Source: JBKECO01 sp047974745 (GTDB taxonomy: Bacteria; Bacillota; Clostridia; Lachnospirales; Lachnospiraceae). From it: a stretch of 21,312 nucleotides of DNA. Of this stretch, positions 14,231 to 21,312 are shown piece by piece; within the stretch, counting starts at the first letter, position 1; each line of letters begins with the position of its first letter. The notes beneath the pieces were generated by a model, which saw only the letters and a list, made by a program, of their open reading frames with translations, ran no database searches and was not told the origin of the DNA. The DNA is taken from positions 1 to 21,312 of the forward strand of contig JBKECO010000019.1 in the NCBI GenBank assembly GCA_047974745.1, written 5' to 3'. Made by a program: the position numbers and the translations under genes.

Positions 14231-15748
14231 TTAATGGTTCCCGTTCAGACGAATTCTTTTACGGTATGCATTGGGTGTTTCACCATGATATCGCTGAAAT
14301 ACTTCGGAAAATGTTCTTGCATCTGTAAATCCTACTTCTATTGCTATTTCATAAGTCTTCTTTGAAGTATTAAGTAGCATGGGGATGGATTTCTCAACAC
14401 GGATTTGATTCAGGTAGTCCTTAAAATTCTCACCAGAATGCTTTTTGAAAAAAGTGCTGAAATAATATGGATTCATATGTACCTGTTCTGCCATGACATG
14501 AAGTGATATGTTTTCAAAAAAATGTTCCTCAATATATTTCTTTGCTGCTAAAATGTTCTTCTTCTCTTCACTGACCGAATTTTCGCCAAGGTACCTTGAC
14601 AATCGCATAATTTCCTGAAAATAGATCTCCATCATTTTTGAATAAGCACTGCAGCTCCGTCCAATACTTAATAATTCTTTTATATCAAAATAATTCTGAC
14701 CCGTTCTCAAATGAGCTGTTTTTTCATCCAAATAATTGAGAAAGGAACAAGTGTAATAACAGGCATCTTCTTTTCTACCTTCCGAAATTTTACACACCAT
14801 ATTTTTAAAATGTCCAAAATCCTTTTCCAGCTCTGCATGTTTCTGTGATATGACCTCAGATAGTACGTTAGCTTTTATCACTTCGAAATGGGCTGCATCG
14901 ATATTTTTATCAAAAATTCCCGTTCTTACAGATACCATGGCTTCAGGCAGATACTCATCAAAAAATAGATATTCTTTTTTCCTGATACATTCCTGGTAAG
15001 AAGCGGGGATCCTCTGGATCTCTTCCACTTCTTCTCCAATTATAAATGATATTTGATAGGAAATCGTCTCCTTGATGCGGTCTCGAATGGTTAATATCGT
15101 ATCCCTGACCTGATGACCATCCAGCCCTTTTAGTATAATTGCCACCTGCTCTTCACGCAAAAAAATGATACCCAGATTTTTTGTTTCCAAATAGTCTTCC
15201 ATAAAACTTTTAAAAGAAAACTGCACCAATCTTTTCATCTGTTCTGTACAATTTTCAGGAAACATGATTTCTGCATAGATGGGAACATAATTGGTATCTT
15301 CCAATTCATATAATCCGGCCATTTCCCCATGTATCGGTTGAATTGCTAATTCAGGCAGCAGCTCATGACCTGATTCTGGTTTTTCAAAACTGTAAAATCG
15401 TTCCACCGCATTCATAAGTTCCTCACGAATGATCGGTTTTAATAGATAATCGATCGCTCCATATTTGATCGCATTCTTTGCATATTCAAAATCCTGAAAG
15501 CCGCTGATAAATATGATTCGCGTCTTTAAACCGATATCATTACATTTTGTTATGATATCAATACCAGTCAGAAATGGCATCGAAATATCTAGCAGTGCAA
15601 GGTCTGGCTTCTGTGAAATCATCCCCTCCAAAGCTGCTTTCCCATCTGTATATACTCCTACAATTTCAAATCCCAATTCATTCCAATTAATTAGTTTCTG
15701 TATTCCATTGGTTATTACCGGTTCATCATCAGCTATTATCATTCGCAT
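14231..15748 (-). CDS. YesN-like response regulator with AraC DNA-binding domain
   Basis: The 505-residue protein has an N-terminal receiver domain (about 1-120) with acidic pocket D7-D8, phospho-acceptor D54 (LLDISMP) and conserved Lys in YLLKP near residue 104. A middle region of about 250 residues is of unknown fold. The C-terminal AraC-type helix-turn-helix pair (about 405-505) contains MNPYYFSTFFKKHSGENF and a GFTDARTFSEVFQRYHG-type second motif. Such regulators work with YesM-type kinases to control nearby carbohydrate importers. Its start overlaps the end of the kinase gene by 10 bp. The discoidin-like gene begins 15 bp after its stop. Confidence 0.93.
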   Translation of the reverse strand: MRMIIADDEPVITNGIQKLINWNELGFEIVGVYTDGKAALEGMISQKPDLALLDISMPFLTGIDIITKCNDIGLKTRIIFISGFQDFEYAKNAIKYGAIDYLLKPIIREELMNAVERFYSFEKPESGHELLPELAIQPIHGEMAGLYELEDTNYVPIYAEIMFPENCTEQMKRLVQFSFKSFMEDYLETKNLGIIFLREEQVAIILKGLDGHQVRDTILTIRDRIKETISYQISFIIGEEVEEIQRIPASYQECIRKKEYLFFDEYLPEAMVSVRTGIFDKNIDAAHFEVIKANVLSEVISQKHAELEKDFGHFKNMVCKISEGRKEDACYYTCSFLNYLDEKTAHLRTGQNYFDIKELLSIGRSCSAYSKMMEIYFQEIMRLSRYLGENSVSEEKKNILAAKKYIEEHFFENISLHVMAEQVHMNPYYFSTFFKKHSGENFKDYLNQIRVEKSIPMLLNTSKKTYEIAIEVGFTDARTFSEVFQRYHGETPNAYRKRIRLNGNH

Positions 15749-17586
15749 TGTCTGTCCCTCACTGTAAGAGGCATTATGATCCGTATCATGGTTCCCACTT
15801 TCACTGTACTAGTGATTTCTATACCAAACTCTTCTCCATAAAGCAGTTTAAGGCGATCACTTACATTCTTCAAACCAATGCTCTGCCAGTCAAATTCATT
15901 TTTTATTCCAATTTCATCACTTTCCAATAATCGATACAGTTCATCTACTTTTTTCTGACTCATTCCTATTCCGTTGTCTAAAACGCTGATCGATAAAATA
16001 CCATCCATTTCTCTCATCTCAATCAGAATCGTACCAACTCCATTTTTTGGTTTTAGCCCGTGCATGTACGCATTCTCAATGATCGGCTGAAGAATCAGCT
16101 TCGGTATTAAAATTTGCTCAGATACTGTGGATTCCACCTTCAATGCAACTTTTCCATTAATTCTGCAGTTTAAAAGATAAATGTATTTTTTGACAATATC
16201 TAATTCCTTTGCGATAGACACCATATCCTTCATCGGACCGATCAGATAATGAATCTGCTCTGAAAGAGCTTCGATCATTATTGGAACATTGCTGTCATCT
16301 TTTTCCTCGAGGGAAGTCATTCGTATGATTTCCAATGTATTGTATAGGAAATGAGGATAGATCTGAGATTTCAGTGCTGTTAATTCAGCCTCATTTTGTT
16401 TGATCTGAGCCAGATAATATTTGTTGATATAGCTCTTTAAGGCCTTGCTCATTTGATTGAATCTGTCAGAAAGGATTCCAATCTCGTCAGTACTTTCAAC
16501 TGGAATGTCAATATCAAAATTACCGGTTTCAATTTTTTCCATTTCATGCATGAGCTGATGGATTGGCTGTGTCAGTCGTCTGGAAAATAGAATGGAAGCT
16601 GCAAATAACGCTGCTGCAGAAAGTATGATCGCAACACTAATCATATCGCGGCTTTTTTTAATGCTCAGCAATGCTTCTTCGGCATCATAAGACACCGTTA
16701 CAGCCAGTCCATATTTATTGTATTCCGTACTGATCTTCAATTCAGAATCTGATATCCCCAACTGTTGAAGCTGCTCCGTAATATCTTTTCCGATTAGATT
16801 TTCATTGTTACTGTAAAAGCAGATTCCGTTCTGATCAGTAACATAGAGAACCTCATTGTTCTTTAATTTTAAGCTACTGTATAATTTTTCGAATTCCTGT
16901 AGGTTAATATCCAGAAATAAAGTTCCCACATATTTTGTATCTCCGACCTGACCTCTTAAATCAAAGTAATTCCTTGCTACTGTAAATGCCAGTTCCGATT
17001 CGCTTATAAAATAATCCAGAGAATGTGTTGGTATTAAAATCAGATGCTTGCTAGTCTTATCAATTTCATCATATTTTACTGCATTTTCAAATACAGTTTC
17101 ACTTCTTATAAAATTGGTAGAATTATTTCTGTGAAAACTGAACTTATTATTTTCCAGATCCAGTCCAATAAAATGTGTACCGACAATATTAGAATCAGTA
17201 GTTCCAATATTTAGCAAAAATCGGTCCATATCTCTTCTCCGATATTCCTCTAGGTTTTCCGGTTCGTAATTTTCTCCATAAATTATTTTTCGAAAGTGAT
17301 CGTAGGATAGATAAATTGCAATACTATCACTGGGGTCGAAATTATAATAGTAGGGCATTTTTGAGATCGTATTATACTGATCAATCATAGTTACTACACT
17401 CTCGGAAACATAGACTGTAGCATTTGTATATTGCTTGATCATTGCCTTTTTATACTCGTTGATCATCTGCATTGAGATAAAAATAGAAAGCAACAGCATG
17501 GGCAATAATCCTACTACAATAAATGTTATAGCGAATTTTTGAAACATACTCAGGTTGATTGTTTTGCCTCTCAATACTTTTTGCAT
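15739..17586 (-). CDS. YesM-like sensor histidine kinase
   Basis: The start was set at 17586 (beginning MQKVLRG), giving 615 residues, because a GAGGTGG site precedes it; the open frame to 17646 has no such site. Domains in order: TM1 (about 14-37), a large extracytoplasmic Cache-like sensor (about 40-305), TM2 (about 311-332), HAMP (to about 385), and a His_kinase domain with the phospho-histidine near 412 in YPHFLYNTLE. The ATPase domain has an N-box (IIENAYMHG near 505), a G1 box (DNGIGM near 535) and a G2 box (SIGLKNVSDRL near 570). The family usually senses sugars or sugar-bound binding proteins. The gene is immediately downstream of an ABC importer. Confidence 0.93.
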   Translation of the reverse strand: MQKVLRGKTINLSMFQKFAITFIVVGLLPMLLLSIFISMQMINEYKKAMIKQYTNATVYVSESVVTMIDQYNTISKMPYYYNFDPSDSIAIYLSYDHFRKIIYGENYEPENLEEYRRRDMDRFLLNIGTTDSNIVGTHFIGLDLENNKFSFHRNNSTNFIRSETVFENAVKYDEIDKTSKHLILIPTHSLDYFISESELAFTVARNYFDLRGQVGDTKYVGTLFLDINLQEFEKLYSSLKLKNNEVLYVTDQNGICFYSNNENLIGKDITEQLQQLGISDSELKISTEYNKYGLAVTVSYDAEEALLSIKKSRDMISVAIILSAAALFAASILFSRRLTQPIHQLMHEMEKIETGNFDIDIPVESTDEIGILSDRFNQMSKALKSYINKYYLAQIKQNEAELTALKSQIYPHFLYNTLEIIRMTSLEEKDDSNVPIMIEALSEQIHYLIGPMKDMVSIAKELDIVKKYIYLLNCRINGKVALKVESTVSEQILIPKLILQPIIENAYMHGLKPKNGVGTILIEMREMDGILSISVLDNGIGMSQKKVDELYRLLESDEIGIKNEFDWQSIGLKNVSDRLKLLYGEEFGIEITSTVKVGTMIRIIMPLTVRDRQCE

Positions 17587-17616
17587 TTCCCACCTCATGA
17601 CTTCGATATTACTGAA

Positions 17617-17625
17617 ATCATAACA
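17617..17625 (-). promoter_or_regulatory. Possible extended -10 promoter for the kinase operon
   Basis: On the minus strand TGTTATGAT provides an extended -10 (TG, one base, then TATGAT) about 30 bp before the kinase start. It lies right after the terminator of the importer operon. No good -35 element was found, as is common for extended -10 promoters. Confidence 0.4.
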
Positions 17626-17646
17626 ATTTTCACTATGAAATACCAT

Positions 17647-17696
17647 AAAAAGTAAACATTTTCTCAGATGCAGCAGAAAGAAAATGTTTACTTTTT
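17647..17696 (-). terminator. Perfect 18-bp hairpin terminator after the ABC importer
   Basis: Arms 17647-17664 and 17679-17696 are exact reverse complements with a 14-nt loop. On the minus strand the second arm ends in a T-run, giving a standard intrinsic terminator. The A/T ends are symmetric, so it could work in both directions. It separates the importer genes from the kinase operon. Confidence 0.85.
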
Positions 17697-17701
17697 AATA
17701 A

Positions 17702-18538
17702 TCAGCCTTTGGCAGCCCCGGCAGTAATTCCTTTTACAAAATATTTCTGGAATGCAATAAAGATACAAAGTGCAGGCACAATGGAGATGACTGTTCCGGC
17801 AAATACGATATCCCATCTTGCGGAATACTGACCTACAAAAGAAGCGATCTCAACTGTAATCGTTTTTGCTTGTCCACTTGGAAGTACAAGGTAAGGCATC
17901 AGATAATCATTCCAGATTCCAAGACCATTCAGGATTACCATTGCTCCAGTACAAGGAGCGAGTAGGGGAAATACTACTTTCCAGAAAGTCTGGAAGGGTG
18001 TGCATCCGTCGATCATGGCGGCTTCTTCGATCTCTATCGGTATCCCCTTTAAAAAGCTGGTATATAGCAAAGTTCCAAACGCAATCGAGCCAGAAATATA
18101 AATAACGATCGGTCCTGCCAGATTACCGAACAGGTGAAATACCTTCAACTGTTTAAACAAAGGAAACATATAAAGCTGGAAGGGAATCATCATGCCTGCC
18201 AGAAAAAAGGTGTAGATAAAGGAAGTCATTTTTCCACTTCGCCTTGCAAGGGCATAGGAAGAAAGTGGTACCACACAGACGATCAGGACTTCTGAAACAA
18301 CTGTTAAAATTATCGAGTGCAAAATTGCTGTTGCAAAATCCGTTTGAGAAAAAAGGTCTTTAAAATTCTGTAGATATAAGCTTGTGGGAAATGCCATAGG
18401 ATCTTTCAATATATCGCCATTGCTTTTAAAAGCGGAAATAAGGGCAAAGATGACGGGATAGATAAAGGCAAATCCTATAATAAGACCGAAAATCAACAGA
18501 ATAACTTCTGATATTCTTATCTGTTTGAATTTTTTCAT
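17702..18538 (-). CDS. CUT1 sugar ABC transporter permease, MalG-like
   Basis: The 278-residue inner-membrane permease has six predicted transmembrane helices. The coupling-helix EAA motif EEAAMIDGCTPFQTFWKVVFPLL sits near residues 172-195, the contact site for the ATPase. The C-terminus ends FVKGITAGAAKG, typical for this family. Its ATG overlaps the stop of the partner permease by 1 bp (TGATG). It forms a heterodimer with the upstream permease. No ATPase gene lies in the window, as usual for CUT1 systems that share an MsmK/MsmX-type ATPase. Confidence 0.93.
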   Translation of the reverse strand: MKKFKQIRISEVILLIFGLIIGFAFIYPVIFALISAFKSNGDILKDPMAFPTSLYLQNFKDLFSQTDFATAILHSIILTVVSEVLIVCVVPLSSYALARRSGKMTSFIYTFFLAGMMIPFQLYMFPLFKQLKVFHLFGNLAGPIVIYISGSIAFGTLLYTSFLKGIPIEIEEAAMIDGCTPFQTFWKVVFPLLAPCTGAMVILNGLGIWNDYLMPYLVLPSGQAKTITVEIASFVGQYSARWDIVFAGTVISIVPALCIFIAFQKYFVKGITAGAAKG

Positions 18539-19428
18539 CAGAGCTGTACCTCCCTGCTTTTTAAGAATTTCTGCTGAATTGTATTAAATATAATGATTAT
18601 TATCAAAAGCATTATTCCTACAGCAGTACCAAATCCCTGGCGACCCTCGTTAAATCCGACCTTATATAACAAATAAACTAGAGTTTCAGATGCAAATCCT
18701 GGACCCCCATCTGTCATAACATTAATCTGGTCAAAGACTTTAAGTCCGTTGATCAGTGATAAAGTAAAGTTGATAGTGAAGGCACCTGAAATGAGTGGTA
18801 TGGTGATTGATTTGAATCTCTGAAACGCAGTGGCTCCATCTATCATAGACGCTTCTACCAACTCTGTTGGGATCCCCTGCAGAGATGCAAGATATATGAT
18901 CATATAAAAGCCCGCACCTTTCCAAATCAGTACGATTCCTATGCTGATCAGTGTGAATCTAGTATCCCCTAACCAATCCTGTCGAAGTCCTTCGAGTCCT
19001 AAGTTTTTAAGTATTACATTAAAGGTACCAAAATTATAGTTATACATGATCTTCCAGATAAAACCTGATACGATACCACTGATGAGGACCGGAATGTAAT
19101 AGGTGCTTCGCAAAAAATTGCTTAACCATTTTATATGATCCACGATCATCGCTAATGCCAATGCCAATATATTTTCGAAAATGGAAATAAATATTGTTAA
19201 GATTAATGTATTTTTTAATGCATTTCCAAAACGAGAACTCGTAAATATTTCTTTATAATTGGCAAGCCCGATAAATGTAATATCAGGGCTAATACCATCC
19301 CATGATGTAAAACTGTAGTACACGCTGCTGATAGTAGGAATGATAAGAAATACAGTAAATAATATGAACGACGGTGCGATAAACATGATCGCAACTTTAT
19401 CTATTCCATTCTTAGACTTAGAATTCAT
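18538..19428 (-). CDS. CUT1 sugar ABC transporter permease, MalF/UgpA-like
   Basis: The 296-residue permease has six predicted helices, an early SFTSWDG segment after TM1 and the EAA motif VEASMIDGATAFQRF around residues 193-207. The following YLLYKVGFNEGRQGFGTAVGI stretch is also typical of the MalF-like partner. It lies 67 bp after the binding-protein gene, with a hairpin between them. It would import an oligosaccharide or glycoside; substrate identity cannot be read. Confidence 0.93.
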   Translation of the reverse strand: MNSKSKNGIDKVAIMFIAPSFILFTVFLIIPTISSVYYSFTSWDGISPDITFIGLANYKEIFTSSRFGNALKNTLILTIFISIFENILALALAMIVDHIKWLSNFLRSTYYIPVLISGIVSGFIWKIMYNYNFGTFNVILKNLGLEGLRQDWLGDTRFTLISIGIVLIWKGAGFYMIIYLASLQGIPTELVEASMIDGATAFQRFKSITIPLISGAFTINFTLSLINGLKVFDQINVMTDGGPGFASETLVYLLYKVGFNEGRQGFGTAVGIMLLIIIIIFNTIQQKFLKSREVQL

Positions 19429-19458
19429 ATATACTCTCTTTCTTTATACTTGTTTTAT

Positions 19459-19489
19459 GTAAGAATCCCCTGAAACAGGGGATTCTTAC
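19459..19489 (-). ncRNA. Intercistronic hairpin between binding protein and permease genes
   Basis: Arms 19459-19472 and 19476-19489 pair perfectly over 14 bp with a 3-nt loop. The hairpin begins a few bases after the binding-protein stop. There is no T-tract after it on the minus strand, so it is more likely an mRNA-stabilising or partial-attenuation element that raises binding-protein levels over the permeases than a full terminator. The feature type is approximate. Confidence 0.6.
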
Positions 19490-19495
19490 TTGAAA

Positions 19496-20868
19496 TCAGT
19501 TTATTCCAATACCCGTAACAGGGTTAAAGCTCTGTATATTTACCTGCCATGTTTTATTTAATTCGTCACATGCCGAGTCAATATCCCTGGTTCCCTGCAA
19601 TACTTCAATTAAAGTCTTGTAAGTGAAATTTCTAAAATCAGGTGGCAATTCGTTTTCGCCCTGAAGACTATTCCACATAGGAGAAAGCTCATCTGCTGAT
19701 TTTGTCGCATCAATAACTTCGTTAAGTACGTCAGGAACATCTAAATCAGGTGCATCCACTGTTGTAGGAATAAAATTTAGTGTTTCGCAATATAGTTTAT
19801 AATTTTCAGGTGCAAAAAAGAACTTGATAAATGCTTCTGCTCCGGCTTTTTTTACAGGATCTGCTGATGCTTCTGCTGAAATTGACAGTCCACCAGCTCC
19901 TGCTCCACCAACCAGACGAGTTTTTCCGTCTGGACTTTGAACTGGGAACCATCCCATTTCAAAGTCTGGATCTGCTGATATGATTTGTGAGAACATATGT
20001 GTTCCAGAAAATAACATTGCAGACATATCGCCAACTAAGAATGTAGTGATCTGAGCGTCTGGAGTAGATACCCAGCCATCCTGGGCAAACTGCATAATCT
20101 CCTGCATTTCCGTAAAAGTAGCTTTGAATGTTTCATCAGAAAAATTTTTGGATCCGTCATAGCAATGTGAGATAAAATCAGGATCTGTACTTAGTACCTG
20201 ATCATTGTATGCTTTGTTGAACCAGAATCCCATATGCCAGATATCCTGTCCCCCAACCACAAGCGGGACATGTCTCCGAGCTCTTTAATCTGTTCACAAA
20301 GTGCAATAAATTCATCATATGTAGTCGGTTCCGACAAACCATTTTCATCAAAATATGTTTTGTTATAGATTATTCCCTGTGTATTCTCGGCTGCCATCGG
20401 AGCTGTATAAACGCTGCCATCAAAAGCAGTCGTTGAGGAGAACATGTTGACAATGTCTTCCGACAATGGTGCAAGTTTTCCAGCCCTTACATATATTGCT
20501 GTATCTCTCATTTCAAGAATATCGGGGAACTCACCTACACTGTCTTTTGTCTTTAAAAATTCTCCATATGCTCCGCCATTTCCTGGTTCTACTCTTACCA
20601 CTACGTCTGTCTGTGAATTGTTGAAATCGTCCACGATTTTATTAATTGATGTTTTTGCTCCTGCATCTCCATCAGCATAGATGAACGTTAGTTCAATAGG
20701 TTCCGTGTCAGATGTTGTTCCGGCATCTGTTGATGCCTCTGAAGTTGCAACCTCGGTTTCAGAACCCGACTCAGTCTGAGTTGTACTTCCATCACTATTT
20801 CCGCAACCAGCCAGCAAAGATGACGCTATTGCTATTAAAGTCAGCCCCACAATAAATTTTCTTTTCAT
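19496..20868 (-). pseudogene. CUT1 extracellular sugar-binding lipoprotein, frameshifted
   Basis: The N-terminal part (from the ATG at 20868, behind AAGGAGG) has a signal peptide with lipobox LAGC, a Ser/Thr/Glu-rich linker and the start of a family 1 solute-binding fold (IIYNKTYFDENGL; TYDEFIALCEQIKELGD). After residue 199 (GAC codon at 20272-20274) the frame changes. The downstream frame resumes with a VPLVVGGQDIWHMGFWFN-like segment and continues to 19496 with typical binding-protein sequence. Two extra bases, or one missing base, lie at 20270-20271. Rejoined, the protein would be about 456 residues, normal for the family. Neither half would fold alone. The change may be a real mutation or a sequencing error, and an intact binding protein is expected for the importer to work. 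Confidence 0.88.
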
Positions 20869-20914
20869 GTCTTCCTCCTTAAAATTTTCATATACTATTG
20901 TTTTGTACCTATCC

Positions 20915-20942
20915 AATATATCAGCTAGATCAACGTATCAAC
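20915..20942 (-). promoter_or_regulatory. Possible promoter and direct repeat upstream of the binding-protein gene
   Basis: On the minus strand GTTGAT occurs twice with a 2-bp gap (20929-20942). TATATT lies at 20915-20920, 15 bp from a TTGATA that overlaps the first repeat. The repeat is a candidate site for the AraC-type response regulator, which often binds direct repeats near -35. The promoter spacing is shorter than ideal. Confidence 0.3.
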
Positions 20943-20981
20943 ATATATTTTTTTCATTTCAAACTACGCTTTTTTAAGATA

Positions 20982-21011
20982 TTGATAAATAAATGCACTT
21001 TTTTCTATAAA
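20982..21011 (+). promoter_or_regulatory. Possible plus-strand promoter
   Basis: TTGATA (20982-20987) and TATAAA (21006-21011) are 18 bp apart and point toward the gene start at 21079. Matches are partial, and the AT-rich context raises the chance of coincidence. Confidence 0.35.
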
Positions 21012-21078
21012 AAACCACTTTCTAATAAAATCATATTTGTTATCCTGATGATAATTCGTAATTGAAAGGAGACCAGCT

Positions 21079-21202
21079 ATGAAAAGTCAATCCTAAATTA
21101 GCAAAAAATTTCTTTTCTCAATCGGTGGTAAAAAAGGGTAACTTTAAGAAAGCTCCCGTAGGGTGCATTTTCAAAATCTATCGATGTTGGTATACAGGCC
21201 TC
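21079..21202 (+). pseudogene. Possible broken gene start next to the transposase
   Basis: An ATG at 21079 has a strong GAAAGGAGA site 7 bp upstream but reaches a TAA after five codons (21094-21096). Removing one A from the AAAA run at 21082-21085 would instead continue as MKVNPKLAKNFFSQ and stay open to the window end. That pattern suggests a one-base frameshift in a real gene, perhaps also cut by the adjacent insertion element. The right boundary is arbitrary, because the open frame runs on antisense to the transposase. It may equally be a chance reading frame or a short leader peptide. Confidence 0.3.
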
Positions 21203-21312
21203 TTAATCGAGGTTGAATTCTATTTCGTCAGTGAGCATCTTCCAGATAATCCTGACAAGCTTGCCGGCACAGTGCCCGAGAGCATTATAGTGTGTACGGC
21301 CTTCCGCCATCT
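21203..21312 (-). CDS. C-terminal end of an IS110-like transposase (partial)
   Basis: Only the last 36 codons lie in the window; the gene continues past the right edge. The segment HYNALGHCAGKLVRIIWKML is like the conserved C-terminus of IS110-family transposases, where a basic helix with a GKLVR/I-type pattern and a W/Y-x-ML stretch ends the protein. The stop is at 21203-21205. IS110 elements lack terminal inverted repeats and do not always duplicate their target, so the left end of the element cannot be placed by eye. It probably lies between 21130 and 21200. Confidence 0.6.
   Translation of the reverse strand, partial: MAEGRTHYNALGHCAGKLVRIIWKMLTDEIEFNLD

Noticed and set aside
17587..17646. 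Longer N-terminus for the sensor kinase starting at 17646
   Set aside because: It has no ribosome binding site and begins inside the terminator region; the ATG at 17586 follows GAGGTGG.
20191..20274. Programmed frameshifting in the binding-protein gene
   Set aside because: There is no slippery heptamer with a downstream structure at the junction, and binding proteins of this family are not known to use it.
20869..20916. Upstream TTG start for the binding protein
   Set aside because: It would place extra charged residues before the signal peptide, and the ATG at 20868 has a strong AAGGAGG site.

Overview
The window is AT-rich. Its genes are tightly packed, mostly with strong GGAGG-type ribosome binding sites, and include mannose-family PTS genes, a YesM/YesN-type two-component pair and a CUT1 sugar ABC importer. 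This points to an anaerobic Firmicute (Clostridia, probably Lachnospiraceae-like); that placement is inferred from gene content only. No rRNA, tRNA or CRISPR array was seen.

Layout. (1) 234-2211, minus strand: an alkyl-sulfatase-like metallo-beta-lactamase-fold protein followed by a small repeat-containing lipoprotein. (2) 2468-3121, plus strand: a HAD-family phosphatase with a perfect terminator hairpin behind it. (3) 3372-5030, plus strand: a three-gene operon of a thioredoxin-fold lipoprotein, a three-TM membrane-anchored thioredoxin-fold protein and a secreted, cysteine-rich phospholipase A2-like protein, closed by a terminator. This is the least conventional unit in the window. (4) 5290-11317, minus strand: an eight-gene operon behind a near-consensus promoter (11343-11370). 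In transcription order it holds an RpiR/MurR-type regulator, a tandem-GNAT protein, a PIG-L-family deacetylase-like protein, MurQ (MurNAc-6-P etherase), and PTS EIIB, EIIC, EIID and EIIA of the mannose family. It reads as an amino-sugar (probably muramic acid) uptake and breakdown locus. (5) 11582-12370, plus strand: an AraC-family regulator, divergent from region 4, with its own consensus promoter. (6) 12423-17586, minus strand: sensor kinase, AraC-type response regulator, a discoidin-like beta-sandwich protein and a D-2-hydroxyacid dehydrogenase, with overlapping or nearly adjacent ends. (7) 17702-20868, minus strand: a CUT1 importer (two permeases plus a substrate-binding lipoprotein). The binding-protein gene is broken by a frameshift near 20270. 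(8) 20917-21312: a divergent, apparently broken plus-strand gene start, then the 3' end of an IS110-like transposase running off the window.

How they fit together. In region 4 the PTS would import and phosphorylate the sugar, MurQ would remove the lactyl ether, and the deacetylase-like and acetyltransferase proteins would act on the amino group or a related metabolite. The RpiR protein would sense a sugar phosphate. No nagA, nagB or MurNAc-releasing hydrolase is present. In regions 6-7 the YesM-like kinase and YesN-like regulator probably control the adjacent importer. No ATPase gene is present, so a shared MsmK/MsmX-type ATPase elsewhere would be needed. Region 3 looks like a secreted disulfide-rich enzyme made together with its own extracytoplasmic thiol oxidoreductases.

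Three families carry substitutions at normally conserved catalytic positions: the alkyl-sulfatase-like protein, the PIG-L protein and, possibly as a change of cofactor preference, the dehydrogenase. These are reported as findings.
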